Shown piece by piece: positions 8,026-17,139 of a stretch of 64,000 nucleotides of DNA. Under the pieces are notes generated by a model. That model was not told the origin of the DNA. It saw only the letters and a program-made list of their open reading frames with translations, and searched no databases. The first letter of the stretch is position 1, and each line of letters starts with the position of its first letter. Made by a program: the position numbers and the translations under genes. This stretch comes from SIG607 sp045533195 (GTDB taxonomy: Bacteria > Bacillota > Clostridia > Oscillospirales > Acutalibacteraceae): the NCBI GenBank assembly GCA_045533195.1, contig JAZSHI010000007.1, forward strand, positions 1 to 64,000, read 5' to 3'.

Positions 8026-9948
8026 TTAATCAAGTTCAATTGCGCCGGTGTAAAGCTTATAATAGGTACCTTTCTGGGCTATTAAATCGTCGTGATTACC
8101 TCGTTCAATAATTTTTCCCTGTTCAAGCACCATAATAGCATCGGCATTTCTTACGGTTGAAAGTCTGTGAGCTATAACGAAGGTGGTACGGTTTTTCATT
8201 ATTCTGTCCATACCATGCTCAATATGTCTCTCGGTTCGTGTATCAACCGAGCTTGTGGCTTCATCCAGCACCAAAATCGGCGCCTTTGAAACGGCGGCAC
8301 GTGCAATATTAAGAAGCTGTCGCTGTCCTTGTGAAAGGTTTGCGCCATCCCCTTCTATTACTGTATCATAACCGTTTTCAAGTCTCATTATAAATGAATG
8401 AGCCCCTGCTATTTTAGCCGCTTCCACTATTTCATCATCATTAGCGCCCAGTCTTCCGTAACGGATATTTTCCCTTATAGTTCCCGTAAACAAATGGGTA
8501 TCCTGAAGCACCATTGCTATGTTTTCTCTAAGGAAATCTTTATCGTAATCACGAATAGGCACTCCGTCAATAGTGATACTGCCGTTTTCGGTATCGTAAA
8601 AACGGTTTAACAGATTTGTTATGGTAGTTTTACCTGCTCCCGTAGAGCCGACAAACGCTATTTTCTGACCAACCTTTGCATAAAGAGAAATACCGTGAAG
8701 AACCCTTTTGCCCTCCACATAACCGAAATCCACGTCTTTAAGTTCCACATTTCCCTTAATTTCGGTTTTTGCTTTGCCGCCGTCTTCCTCGTATTCACTT
8801 TTTGCATCAAGCACGTTAAATACTCTTTCGGCACCTGCAAGGGCGGCAAATACCGTTGACATCTGCATAGAGATATTGTTTATAGGCATAGAAAAATGAC
8901 GTGAATATCCTGCAAATACGGTAAGCGCACCGGGGGTAAAGCCTGTAAGCACCATTAGAATACCGCCCACACCTACAGTAACACCGTAAGAAATCTGACT
9001 TGTATTTCCCATAATGGGGCCCATAATTCCACCGTAAAACTGCGCTTTAAACTGTCTTTCGCGAAGCTGTCCGTTAAGCAAAGAGAATTCTTCATTACAA
9101 TCTTTTTCGTGATTAAATACCTTTATAACCTTTTGTCCGTTAACAGTTTCCTCAATATAACCGTTAACCGCGCCCAGAGCTGTCTGCTGTGCTCCGTAAT
9201 ATTTAGAACTCGCCTTTCCTATAAGTCCTGCAAGTTTTGTAAACAGCGGCACAAAAGCAACCGTAATAAGAGTTAAAATCCAGTTGGTTGTTAGCATAAA
9301 GGTAAGGGTACCTATAAGGGTGATTGCTCCCGAAAATACCGAAACCAAGGAGTTATTGAGCATTACGTCAATATTATCAACGTCATTTGTAAAACGGCTC
9401 ATTATTTCTCCTGTAGGACGGGAATCGAAATAGCTTACGGGAAGCTTTTGAAGTTTACTGAATAAATCATTTCTTATTTTTTCCACGCTGTTTTGTGATA
9501 CCGCCAACATAAGACGGCTTTGCAGATAGGTGGATATAACGCCGATAAGATAAACCGTAAGAAGAAGCAAAAGAGCAATAATTATATACTCTGTAACACT
9601 TGCATCACTGCCCACAATTCGTGAAATAATCTTATCTGCCGCTTCTTCCATAGCACTAAAACTAAACTGCGCATCAGGATTAATTTCCAGAGTAATTCTT
9701 GTTATTACGGGGGCTAACATATACGAACCTATAAGAGATGTGAGGGTAGAAAAAAGCATTGCGAAAAGAACAAATATCAGCAATATTTTATATTTTCCAA
9801 CGTAAGAAAGTATTCTCTTTACGGTTTTTCCCACATTTTTAGGTTTTCCCTTTGCTCCTCTATTTCCGTGAGGTCCGCCGCCTCTCAGCGAAGTACCGTG
9901 AGACTGAACGGTGTACTGGGCATTAAGCTTTTCAAGATTTCTTGCCAT
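8026..9948 (-). CDS. ABC exporter half-transporter with catalytic NBD
   Basis: 640 residues: N-terminal ~60-residue Gly/Arg-rich leader, six-helix exporter domain (~60-370), then an ATPase domain with Walker A GSTGAGKTT, Walker B ILVLDEATSS and H-loop AHRLSTV. The catalytic Glu is present but the signature is LSQGQ instead of LSGGQ. This complements the partner gene three bases upstream, which has a normal signature but no catalytic Glu: the pattern of asymmetric heterodimers such as BmrCD and TM287/288. Exports lipids, peptides or drugs; the substrate is unknown. Second gene of the operon. Confidence 0.92.
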   Translation of the reverse strand: MARNLEKLNAQYTVQSHGTSLRGGGPHGNRGAKGKPKNVGKTVKRILSYVGKYKILLIFVLFAMLFSTLTSLIGSYMLAPVITRITLEINPDAQFSFSAMEEAADKIISRIVGSDASVTEYIIIALLLLLTVYLIGVISTYLQSRLMLAVSQNSVEKIRNDLFSKLQKLPVSYFDSRPTGEIMSRFTNDVDNIDVMLNNSLVSVFSGAITLIGTLTFMLTTNWILTLITVAFVPLFTKLAGLIGKASSKYYGAQQTALGAVNGYIEETVNGQKVIKVFNHEKDCNEEFSLLNGQLRERQFKAQFYGGIMGPIMGNTSQISYGVTVGVGGILMVLTGFTPGALTVFAGYSRHFSMPINNISMQMSTVFAALAGAERVFNVLDAKSEYEEDGGKAKTEIKGNVELKDVDFGYVEGKRVLHGISLYAKVGQKIAFVGSTGAGKTTITNLLNRFYDTENGSITIDGVPIRDYDKDFLRENIAMVLQDTHLFTGTIRENIRYGRLGANDDEIVEAAKIAGAHSFIMRLENGYDTVIEGDGANLSQGQRQLLNIARAAVSKAPILVLDEATSSVDTRTERHIEHGMDRIMKNRTTFVIAHRLSTVRNADAIMVLEQGKIIERGNHDDLIAQKGTYYKLYTGAIELD

Positions 9949-9951
9949 AAC

Positions 9952-11685
9952 TTATTGCCCCCTTCCCACGTTTTGAGATTGATAAATCTCTTGATATTCA
10001 GTGTTGTTTAAAAGAAGCTCCTCATGAGTTCCCACACCCGTTATTTCGCCCTCGTTCATAACTACGATAAGGTCGCAATCAATTACAGAGGAAATACGCT
10101 GAGCAATAATAATCTTTGTAGTAGAAGAAAGCGTGGAAGCAAAAGCCTTTCTTATAAGAGCTTCGGTAGCGGTATCAACCGCGCTTGTTGAGTCGTCAAG
10201 TATAAGAATTTTCGGTTTTTTAAGAAGGGCTCTGGCAATACAAAGTCTCTGCTTCTGACCGCCCGACACGTTTGTACCGCCTTCGCTTAAAGCGGTATCA
10301 TAGCCATCCTTAAAGGAGGAAACAAATTTATCCGCCTGAGCGCTGCTTGCCGCTTCCTTAATCTCTTCTATAGAAGCATCATTATCTCCCCAACGAAGAT
10401 TATCTTCAATACTTCCCGAGAAAAGCACGTTTTTCTGAAGCACCATACCAACGTCTTCTCTAAGATTATAAAGACTGTAATCCTTAACGTTTACTCCATC
10501 TACAAGCACCTGTCCGCCGTCAACGTCATAAAGACGGGGAATAAGGGATACAAGGGTGGTTTTTCCGCATCCTGTCGAACCTATTACACCTACGGTGCTT
10601 CCTCCGTCAATCTTAAGATTTATATTTTTAAGTACGGCGTCCTCGCTGTTTTTATAATAACGGAAGGTTACGTCCTTAAATTCAATACTGCCTTTTTCTA
10701 TGCGTTTTTCAGGCAATGCGGCATTATCGTCATTTATATCGGAAGTGGTAGTAAGAACCTCTTTAATTCTTTTTGCCGAAGCAAGTGCTCTGGCAGATGT
10801 AAGAAGTAAAAAGGTTATCATCATAAGGGAAAAGAGTATCTGTGTAACATAGGTAACAAAAGCCGAAAGGTCGCCAACAGGCATACTTCCCGTAAGAGCC
10901 ATTTTACTGCCGAACCATACAACCGCAATAATGGTAAGATTCATAAAAAGGGTATTTGCAGGTTGCATAAAGATAACAGCCTTCATAGCTGACATTCCCG
11001 CGTTTTTAAGCGTTCTGTTGGCTTTTTTGAACTTTTCTTCCTCGAAATCCCCTCTTACAAAGGATTTAACAACACGCTGATTTTGAATATTTTCCTGAAC
11101 GGTATTGTTAAGGTTATCAAGGCATGACTGCATTTTTTGGAAACGTGGAAAGCCGATAGAGATAAGTATTCCTATTACTACTACCATTAAAGGAATAGAA
11201 ACTACAAAAACAGTTGCAAGACTGGGATTTAAAGAAACCGCCATTACAAGCGCGCCTATAAGCATACCGGGACTTCTGAGCGCCATTCGAAGCAGCATAT
11301 TAATAAAGTTCTGTAGCTGTGTTACGTCGTTTGTGGTTCGTGTAACAAGTGAGCCTGTGGAAAATTTATCAATATCCGCAAAAGAAAAGCTTTGGATTTT
11401 TTTATAAATATCATTTCTTATATCCCCTGCGAAATTAACGGCAGATTTTGCGCCGTAATATGCGCCGCCAACACCGCCGAGCATCATAAGTATGGCAACA
11501 CCAATCATCGCAAGACCTAAATAGATGCTCGTTTGGACAGTAAGAGTACCCTCTTGAGCAAGATTAATAATACGGGAAAGAAGATACGGCATAAGCACTT
11601 CGCCTATTACCTCAACTATCATACATAAAGGTCCCGCAATAAAATAAAAAGTATAAGGTTTTACATATTTAAGCCAAAACTTCAT
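9952..11685 (-). CDS. ABC exporter half-transporter with degenerate NBD
   Basis: 577 residues from the ATG at 11685, with a purine-rich site (AAAGGA) nine bases upstream; an upstream TTG at 11715 is less likely. Six membrane helices then ATPase domain with Walker A GSTGCGKTT, signature VSGGQ, Walker B ILILDDSTSA and AQRISSV. Asp replaces the catalytic Glu after Walker B and Gln replaces the H-loop His, so its own Walker site should be weak or inactive. It is the TM287/BmrC-like half of a heterodimer with the downstream gene. First gene of the operon, driven by its own sigma-A promoter. Confidence 0.92.
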   Translation of the reverse strand: MKFWLKYVKPYTFYFIAGPLCMIVEVIGEVLMPYLLSRIINLAQEGTLTVQTSIYLGLAMIGVAILMMLGGVGGAYYGAKSAVNFAGDIRNDIYKKIQSFSFADIDKFSTGSLVTRTTNDVTQLQNFINMLLRMALRSPGMLIGALVMAVSLNPSLATVFVVSIPLMVVVIGILISIGFPRFQKMQSCLDNLNNTVQENIQNQRVVKSFVRGDFEEEKFKKANRTLKNAGMSAMKAVIFMQPANTLFMNLTIIAVVWFGSKMALTGSMPVGDLSAFVTYVTQILFSLMMITFLLLTSARALASAKRIKEVLTTTSDINDDNAALPEKRIEKGSIEFKDVTFRYYKNSEDAVLKNINLKIDGGSTVGVIGSTGCGKTTLVSLIPRLYDVDGGQVLVDGVNVKDYSLYNLREDVGMVLQKNVLFSGSIEDNLRWGDNDASIEEIKEAASSAQADKFVSSFKDGYDTALSEGGTNVSGGQKQRLCIARALLKKPKILILDDSTSAVDTATEALIRKAFASTLSSTTKIIIAQRISSVIDCDLIVVMNEGEITGVGTHEELLLNNTEYQEIYQSQNVGRGQ

Positions 11686-11718
11686 TACTACTTTTCCTTT
11701 CAATGAAATTACCAATAT

Positions 11719-11747
11719 ATTCTACCAAAAATAGTTTTAAATTTCAA
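11719..11747 (-). promoter_or_regulatory. Promoter of the ABC exporter operon
   Basis: Minus strand TTGAAA (11742-11747), 17 bases, TAGAAT (11719-11724). Confidence 0.7.
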
Positions 11748-11771
11748 TACTATTAACATAAAATTAACATA

Positions 11772-11800
11772 TTGACATAGCCGATTTTTAAGGTTATCAT
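11772..11800 (+). promoter_or_regulatory. Promoter of the zinc-ribbon protein gene
   Basis: TTGACA (11772-11777), 17 bases, TATCAT (11795-11800). The ribosome site AAAAGGAGGT follows at 11811-11820. It is divergent from the exporter promoter. Confidence 0.8.
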
Positions 11801-11826
11801 ATTAATATAAAAAAGGAGGTCATTTT

Positions 11827-12240
11827 ATGGCAAGATTAAGAATAAAATGCGCCGCATGCGGCGAAGTTAACAACATTAAACCGGGCGAAACCCTTTGCCC
11901 CGAATGTAAAAAACCTTTGTATATTTCTCCCGATGCCTGTATTTATCTTTACAGACAGGGCTCCCCCTACGGTATAGCAGGCGGTTTCGGTATTTATATT
12001 GACGGCGAACCCTTTGGTCATATAGGAAACAAAGAAACCCTTTGTATTCCCCTTCCTTACGGAAAACACAATATTCATTGCGCCGTTGGTATGAGCAGAA
12101 ATTGCAGAGACCTTCAGGTTGATTTAACACCTCAGTGCCGTCACGCATTTGCAAAGGTTTATATTAAGCCGGGATTTTGGACAAACGATTTCGTTGTAGA
12201 ACCTATTGACCCTGCTAAGCTTGATTTAAGATTAGATTAA
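11827..12240 (+). CDS. Small zinc-ribbon protein with DUF2846/PEGA-like domain
   Basis: 137 residues. Residues 7-30 form a zinc ribbon, CAAC...CPEC. A beta-rich region follows: YLYRQGSP, GGFGIYIDGEPFGHIGNKE, LPYGKHNIHCAVG. This resembles DUF2846/PEGA-like domains (a short dG.P.G pattern with later G.H.I), often found in surface or sensory proteins. No signal peptide or membrane segment, so it is probably cytoplasmic. Strong promoter and ribosome site suggest good expression. Its terminator also contains the ribosome site of the next gene. Function unknown. Confidence 0.7.
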   Translation: MARLRIKCAACGEVNNIKPGETLCPECKKPLYISPDACIYLYRQGSPYGIAGGFGIYIDGEPFGHIGNKETLCIPLPYGKHNIHCAVGMSRNCRDLQVDLTPQCRHAFAKVYIKPGFWTNDFVVEPIDPAKLDLRLD

Positions 12241-12247
12241 TAACCAA

Positions 12248-12287
12248 AACTCCTTTCTGTGAATAGTATAAACAGAAAGGAGTTTTT
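12248..12287 (+). terminator. Terminator whose 3' arm contains the next gene's Shine-Dalgarno
   Basis: Perfect 13-bp stem (12248-12260 with 12272-12284) with an 11-base loop and a T-run ending at 12287. The sequence AAAGGAG at 12276-12282, at normal distance from the ATG at 12290, lies in the 3' arm. Folding would both terminate transcription and hide the ribosome site. Confidence 0.8.
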
Positions 12288-12289
12288 AT

Positions 12290-12592
12290 ATGACTGACAT
12301 TATCCCCTATGCAGAGCAAATGCTGTCAAATTACACCGACTACTCTGACATAATAAATAACGATGCTTTTCTTCCGGCATTTCTGCTTAAAAATACAGGC
12401 AGATGGATGAAGGTCGAACTGCTTTACGGGACCACCCCCGTAACCCATATAGGAAGGCTTTATAAGGTGGGTGTTGATTATATAGTGCTTCAGTTAGAAG
12501 CCTCAAGCGCCGCCACTCTTATTTGCAACATAAAAGATATAAAACTTATTACTATTATATATGACACTAATATAAAAAACCTTGCCAGATAA
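12290..12592 (+). CDS. Small protein resembling spore coat GerQ-like beta domains
   Basis: 100 residues. The core FLLKNTGRWMKVELLYG, then GRLYKVGVDYIVLQ and ATLICNIKDIKLITII, gives the order helix, strand, G..........G.DYI, strand seen in GerQ-like coat proteins and SM-like folds. The similarity is by topology and a few residues only, so the family assignment is weak. GerQ in Bacillus is cross-linked into the spore coat and needed for cortex-lytic activity. Ribosome site sits in the upstream terminator; expression would need read-through or a processed transcript. A convergent terminator shared with ftsH follows. Confidence 0.55.
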   Translation: MTDIIPYAEQMLSNYTDYSDIINNDAFLPAFLLKNTGRWMKVELLYGTTPVTHIGRLYKVGVDYIVLQLEASSAATLICNIKDIKLITIIYDTNIKNLAR

Positions 12593-12595
12593 AGA

Positions 12596-12630
12596 TAAAC
12601 TGCAGTGAATTTCACTGCAGTTTAGTTTTA
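12596..12630. terminator. Bidirectional terminator between the small protein and ftsH
   Basis: 14-base arms (12596-12609 and 12611-12624; TAAACTGCAGTGAA and complement), with T-rich sequence on one side and A-rich on the other. It serves convergent genes. Confidence 0.8.
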
Positions 12631-14466
12631 TTCTTCGATATTTTCGGTCTTTTCTTCCATTATGGAAATAAAGCGTTCTCCATCGATTTTTTCTTCATTA
12701 AAGAGCACCTTTGCAACTTCGTGAAGCTTAAGCATATTATCTTTGAGAATGTCAAGAGCCTTATTATACTGTGACATAACTATTGCTTCAATTTCTTCGT
12801 CTATCATAGCGGCGATTTTTTCGGAATAGTTAGGAGTAGAAGAAAAATCTCTGCCCAAAAATACGGAGTCATTATCTGTACCGTAGGTAACAAGACCGAG
12901 TTTTTCGCTCATTCCGTACTTAGTAATCATCTTTCTTGCAAGTTCGGTAGCACGTTGTATATCGTTTGAAGCGCCTGTGCAGATATCATCCTGAGTAAGC
13001 TGTTCTGCAGCACGTCCGCCGAGAAGAGAACAAATATCCTCAAGCATAGAATTCTTGGAAACGTGGCTCTTTTCATCGGTAGGAATATACATAGTGTAGC
13101 CTGCAGCCATTCCTCTGGGAATAATAGAAATCTGATGAACAGGGTCTTGAGTGGGAAGGAAGTAGGAAACAATTGCGTGGCCTGCTTCGTGATAAGAGGT
13201 AATCATCTTATCCTTATCCTTAATAACTCTGGACTTTTTCTCTGTACCCATCACAACCTTAATGGTTGCTTCCTCTATCTGAGGCTGTGTAATGGCTTTA
13301 AGTCCTTTTCTTACAGCCAAAAGCGCTGCTTCGTTAAGAAGATTTTCAAGGTCAGCACCCGTAAAGCCTGCTGTGGAAGCGGCAATGGTTTTAAGGTTAA
13401 CGTCGGGGCCTAAGGGCTTACCGCGTGAATGAACCTTAAGAATTTCTTCTCTGCCCTTAACATCAGGATAATTAACGGTAATCTGTCTGTCAAAACGACC
13501 GGGACGAAGCAATGCCTTATCGAGTATATCAGGACGGTTAGTAGCCGCCATAACTATTACGCCTTCGTTTGCGCCGAAGCCATCCATTTCAACCAGCAAC
13601 TGATTAAGAGTCTGTTCTCTTTCATCATGTCCGCCGCCAAGCCCTGCGCCACGCTGACGTCCAACGGCATCAATTTCATCTATAAATATGATAGAAGGAG
13701 CGTTTTTCTTTGCTTCTTCAAAAAGGTCTCTTACACGGGATGCACCCACACCCACAAACATTTCTACAAAGTCAGAACCCGAAATGCTGAAGAAGGGCAC
13801 ACCTGCTTCACCTGCTACTGCACGGGCGAGAAGAGTTTTACCGGTACCGGGAGGGCCAACTAAAAGCACACCCTTAGGAATTCTTGCGCCAAGCTCATCA
13901 AACTTTTTGTGGTCTTTAAGGAAGTCCACAAGCTCAGCCATTTCTTCCTTTTCTTCATCAGCACCTGCAACGTCGGCAAATGTGGTTTTTCTGTTTGTCT
14001 CTCTCTTGGGTTTTGCCTTACCAAACTGTAAGGATTTATCTGCGCCCATAGTCGAGCCCATTCTCTTTATGAACACTATACCGATAAGCACCATAATGCC
14101 TATAAGAAGAATATTGGGAATAAGACTAACAAGCCAAGCGTAATCGCTTCCCTTTACGTAGTTCATTTTTATGGGAGCTTCGGGATGAGCCGCATTATAA
14201 GCCTTTACGTCAACATCATCATAAAAAATTGCTACATCGGGAACGGTGTAGTTATGTTTTTTGCCGTCTTTGGTAACGTAATCAAGGTCGCCGTTATAAA
14301 GATTAAGGCTATACTCTGTTACCTGACCGCTTTGAAACTGTGTAATCACATCGTAATATGTGGTCTTGACAGCTTTTGTCGAATAACGGGATACCGACAG
14401 TACCGACAAAATCAGTATTATCGGAATACCGATATAAAGCAGCAGGTTTTTAACTGTTTTATTCAT
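12628..14466 (-). CDS. ftsH: ATP-dependent zinc metalloprotease FtsH
   Basis: 612 residues from the ATG at 14466 (GAGAGG nine bases upstream; the longer frame from 14502 lacks a good site). Two membrane helices (~8-26 and ~112-134) flank an extracytoplasmic domain. AAA+ motifs: Walker A GPPGTGKT at 204-211, Walker B IIFIDEIDA near 259-266, sensor AATNRPD near 307. Zinc-protease motif HEAGH at 426-430. It degrades damaged membrane proteins and regulators as a hexamer. Last gene of the rnj-rplI-dnaB-tilS-ftsH run; tilS-ftsH adjacency is common in Firmicutes. Confidence 0.97.
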   Translation of the reverse strand: MNKTVKNLLLYIGIPIILILSVLSVSRYSTKAVKTTYYDVITQFQSGQVTEYSLNLYNGDLDYVTKDGKKHNYTVPDVAIFYDDVDVKAYNAAHPEAPIKMNYVKGSDYAWLVSLIPNILLIGIMVLIGIVFIKRMGSTMGADKSLQFGKAKPKRETNRKTTFADVAGADEEKEEMAELVDFLKDHKKFDELGARIPKGVLLVGPPGTGKTLLARAVAGEAGVPFFSISGSDFVEMFVGVGASRVRDLFEEAKKNAPSIIFIDEIDAVGRQRGAGLGGGHDEREQTLNQLLVEMDGFGANEGVIVMAATNRPDILDKALLRPGRFDRQITVNYPDVKGREEILKVHSRGKPLGPDVNLKTIAASTAGFTGADLENLLNEAALLAVRKGLKAITQPQIEEATIKVVMGTEKKSRVIKDKDKMITSYHEAGHAIVSYFLPTQDPVHQISIIPRGMAAGYTMYIPTDEKSHVSKNSMLEDICSLLGGRAAEQLTQDDICTGASNDIQRATELARKMITKYGMSEKLGLVTYGTDNDSVFLGRDFSSTPNYSEKIAAMIDEEIEAIVMSQYNKALDILKDNMLKLHEVAKVLFNEEKIDGERFISIMEEKTENIEE

Positions 14467-14480
14467 TTGATTTTTCCTCT

Positions 14481-15767
14481 CTAATTTTCCGTTTTTTCGC
14501 AAATGACCTTTATTACCTTAGTAGTGTTTTCATCAATACACACACGGCTGTCAACACCGCCGCCATATACCCAAACTACACCTTGGTCATCGGCCACAAT
14601 AGGAAGAATGTCACGAAGAGCAGCATCTATCTTTTCTTCATTCATCCATTTTCTTAAAGACTTTGATACTTTTCGGTGAGAAAAAGATATGCTGTCTCCG
14701 CTCAGTCTTGTGCGAACCTTCAAACTACCGACTATTTTATCACAGTCTATTGCATTTTTTAATAACAAATTATGAATTTTTCTGTTTTCTTTTATTAACT
14801 GAATACTTTCTTCTTTAAAGGTCACCGAAAAAGTAACCTTTTTTGTTCCTTCGAAACTAAGATAACCCTCCGCCGATTTAAGCATTCTACCGTTTTTAAG
14901 TTCGGTTCTGCCTCCACTAACGGCTATTTTCAAAGCGCAGTTAACGAAATAATTTCCGCCATAGCCAAAATGGTCAAGATAGTAAGAAATCACCCTTGAA
15001 GCAATTGCTTTATGAAGACCGGAAAAACCCTTAACGTTAAGTCGCTGGCCGTCAAAGCGTTTATCAAACTCCTGCTTTGCGCTTTTCTCAAGATAATCGC
15101 TGTCATTCTTCAGTAGTTCTAAGGTTTTAGCAAAGGAACTCAGTAAAGATGGATTTAAAGTTTTCATTATGGGAACAACGCTGTGACGAAGTCTGTTTCT
15201 TGTAAAATCATCAGAAAGATTTGTGGAGTCGGTTACAAAAGGCACTGCATTTTCTCTGCAGAATTTTTCAACCTCATCCCTACCGCAATAAAGAAGAGGT
15301 CGGATATATTTTCCTCTGCGGACGGGAATACCGCAAAGCCCCGAAATTCCCGTTTTTCTTGTCATTCTGAAAAGAACGGTCTCGAAATTATCGTCAGCAT
15401 TATGTGCAGTAGCCAGAGCATCACATTCTGTCTCGCCAAAGATTTCGTATCTAACGTTTCTTGCCGCAAGTTCCACACTTATTTTTTCTTCATTTGCAAT
15501 ACTGTCAACGTCAACTCTGTGAACACTTAAAGGAATACCCAGTTTTTTGCAATGCTTTCTTACAAAGGCTTCATCGCGGTCGGATTCTTCTCCTCTCAGC
15601 ATATGATTGATATGCACCGCGCTAAGCGTAATGCCAAGCTCTTCTTTAAGCATAAAAAGTGCTGTTAAAAGCGCCATTGAGTCAGCGCCGCCCGACAGAG
15701 CAACCGCAATATGCTTTTCGTTTTCCTTAAAGCAAAATTCTCTTATACAGGTTAAAACGTCGCTCAT
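14481..15767 (-). CDS. tilS: tRNA(Ile)-lysidine synthetase TilS
   Basis: 428 residues. The PP-loop SGGADSMAL near residue 24 binds ATP; HINHMLRGEESDRDE and ATAHNADDNFET follow, all typical of TilS N-type ATPase domains, with a TilS C-terminal domain after ~320. The enzyme converts cytidine 34 of the minor isoleucine tRNA (CAU) to lysidine so that it reads AUA. It is essential in almost all bacteria. Its start overlaps the dnaB stop by four bases (ATGA), and it lies 14 bases ahead of ftsH. Confidence 0.95.
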   Translation of the reverse strand: MSDVLTCIREFCFKENEKHIAVALSGGADSMALLTALFMLKEELGITLSAVHINHMLRGEESDRDEAFVRKHCKKLGIPLSVHRVDVDSIANEEKISVELAARNVRYEIFGETECDALATAHNADDNFETVLFRMTRKTGISGLCGIPVRRGKYIRPLLYCGRDEVEKFCRENAVPFVTDSTNLSDDFTRNRLRHSVVPIMKTLNPSLLSSFAKTLELLKNDSDYLEKSAKQEFDKRFDGQRLNVKGFSGLHKAIASRVISYYLDHFGYGGNYFVNCALKIAVSGGRTELKNGRMLKSAEGYLSFEGTKKVTFSVTFKEESIQLIKENRKIHNLLLKNAIDCDKIVGSLKVRTRLSGDSISFSHRKVSKSLRKWMNEEKIDAALRDILPIVADDQGVVWVYGGGVDSRVCIDENTTKVIKVICEKTEN

Positions 15768-17137
15768 TCATCAAAACCCGCAGGAGAAGTAAAGCGCGTA
15801 AATCTGCCGTCCCAGTGAAGCTCTATCGTACCTACTTCACCGTGACGGTTTTTAGCTACGATACATTCAGCCTTATTAGGATCTCCCTTTTCCTCTCCAT
15901 CTTTCTTTTCGCCGTCATAGTATTTTTCTCTGTAGAGGAAAAGCACTATATCTGCATCCTGCTCAATAGAACCCGAATCTCTTAGGTCAGAAAGCGCTGG
16001 ACGGTGAGACTGTCCTTTTGATTCAGTACCACGGGAAAGCTGTGCGCAGACAAGCACGGGAATCATAAGCTCTTTAGCCATAATCTTAAGACTTCTGGTA
16101 ATTTCAGAAATTTCTTGGACTCTGTTATCGGTGTGATGTGCTGAATGCATAAGACCTAAATAGTCCACAACAACCAAATCAATATCGCCCTTTCGTCTTA
16201 TTTTTGCCTTCATTTCAGGAACGGTAATTGATGAGGTTTCATCAAAATAGATGTTAGCGGCACTAAGATTAGCGGCTGCCTGACCAAGTCTTGTCCATTC
16301 ATCAGGCTCAAGTTGTCCTGTACGGAGCTTTTCGCTCTTTATGGCGGCATCTCCCGAAAGCATACGTTGAGCAAGTTGGTCTCTCGTCATTTCAAGCGAG
16401 AAAAATGCAACAGTTTTACCTGCCGTTACTGCAACGTTTCTTACAATGTTAAGAGCAAAGGATGTCTTACCCATACCCGGACGGGCGCCAAGTATTATAA
16501 GGTCGGATTTATTAAGTCCCGTAATCATTTTATCGAGTCCCGAAATACCGGTGGGAATACCAATGTAATTGTCCTTTGTTTCAGGATTGTTCATTTTGGA
16601 AAGACGGTCATAGGTTTCGTTTTCAATAACCGACTTAATATGCTCAAGTCCCGAAACACTTCTACCCTCTCGGATATTGTAAATACGCTGTTCAGCAGTA
16701 TCAAGAAGCTTACCTGCATCCATTGTATTTTCGGTGGCATCTGTAATTATCTGACGGGAGGCAACTATAAGCGCCCTTGCATAATAGCGTTCCCTAACAA
16801 TAGATACATATGTAAGCACATTTGCGCTGCTGGGTACACTTTGCACAAGCTCGGTAAGATAAGACTTACCGCCTGCCTTTTCATAAACGCCCTCTTTTTT
16901 AAGCTTATCAAGAATTGTAACGAAGTCAATACGCAGATTATCGTTTGTCATATCAACTAAAATCTTATATATTTCTCTATGCTGAGGAATATAAAAGTAT
17001 TCGTCTTTAATCTGAGTAATTACCTCATTAATGCAGGACGGATCAATAAGTATTGAACCTATTACCGCCTGCTCGGCATCAACGTCATAGGGAAGACCGG
17101 CACCGTCGATGTCTAAAAATTGTCTTTCGTCAGCCAT
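15764..17137 (-). CDS. dnaB: Replicative DNA helicase DnaB
   Basis: 457 residues, full length. N-terminal helical domain (DAEQAVIGSILIDP, residues ~18-32) then RecA-like domain with Walker A GARPGMGKTS near 213, and the DnaB motifs DLVVVDYLGLMH and QLSRGTE. The hexamer unwinds DNA at the replication fork with DnaG and the polymerase holoenzyme. Two bases after rplI and overlapping tilS, so part of one long operon. The rplI-dnaB arrangement is widely conserved. Confidence 0.97.
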   Translation of the reverse strand: MADERQFLDIDGAGLPYDVDAEQAVIGSILIDPSCINEVITQIKDEYFYIPQHREIYKILVDMTNDNLRIDFVTILDKLKKEGVYEKAGGKSYLTELVQSVPSSANVLTYVSIVRERYYARALIVASRQIITDATENTMDAGKLLDTAEQRIYNIREGRSVSGLEHIKSVIENETYDRLSKMNNPETKDNYIGIPTGISGLDKMITGLNKSDLIILGARPGMGKTSFALNIVRNVAVTAGKTVAFFSLEMTRDQLAQRMLSGDAAIKSEKLRTGQLEPDEWTRLGQAAANLSAANIYFDETSSITVPEMKAKIRRKGDIDLVVVDYLGLMHSAHHTDNRVQEISEITRSLKIMAKELMIPVLVCAQLSRGTESKGQSHRPALSDLRDSGSIEQDADIVLFLYREKYYDGEKKDGEEKGDPNKAECIVAKNRHGEVGTIELHWDGRFTRFTSPAGFDE

Positions 17138-17139
17138 TT

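Noticed and set aside
16313..16960. 215-residue plus-strand open frame inside dnaB
   Set aside because: Shadow of a strongly conserved gene in the opposite frame, with no recognisable motif.
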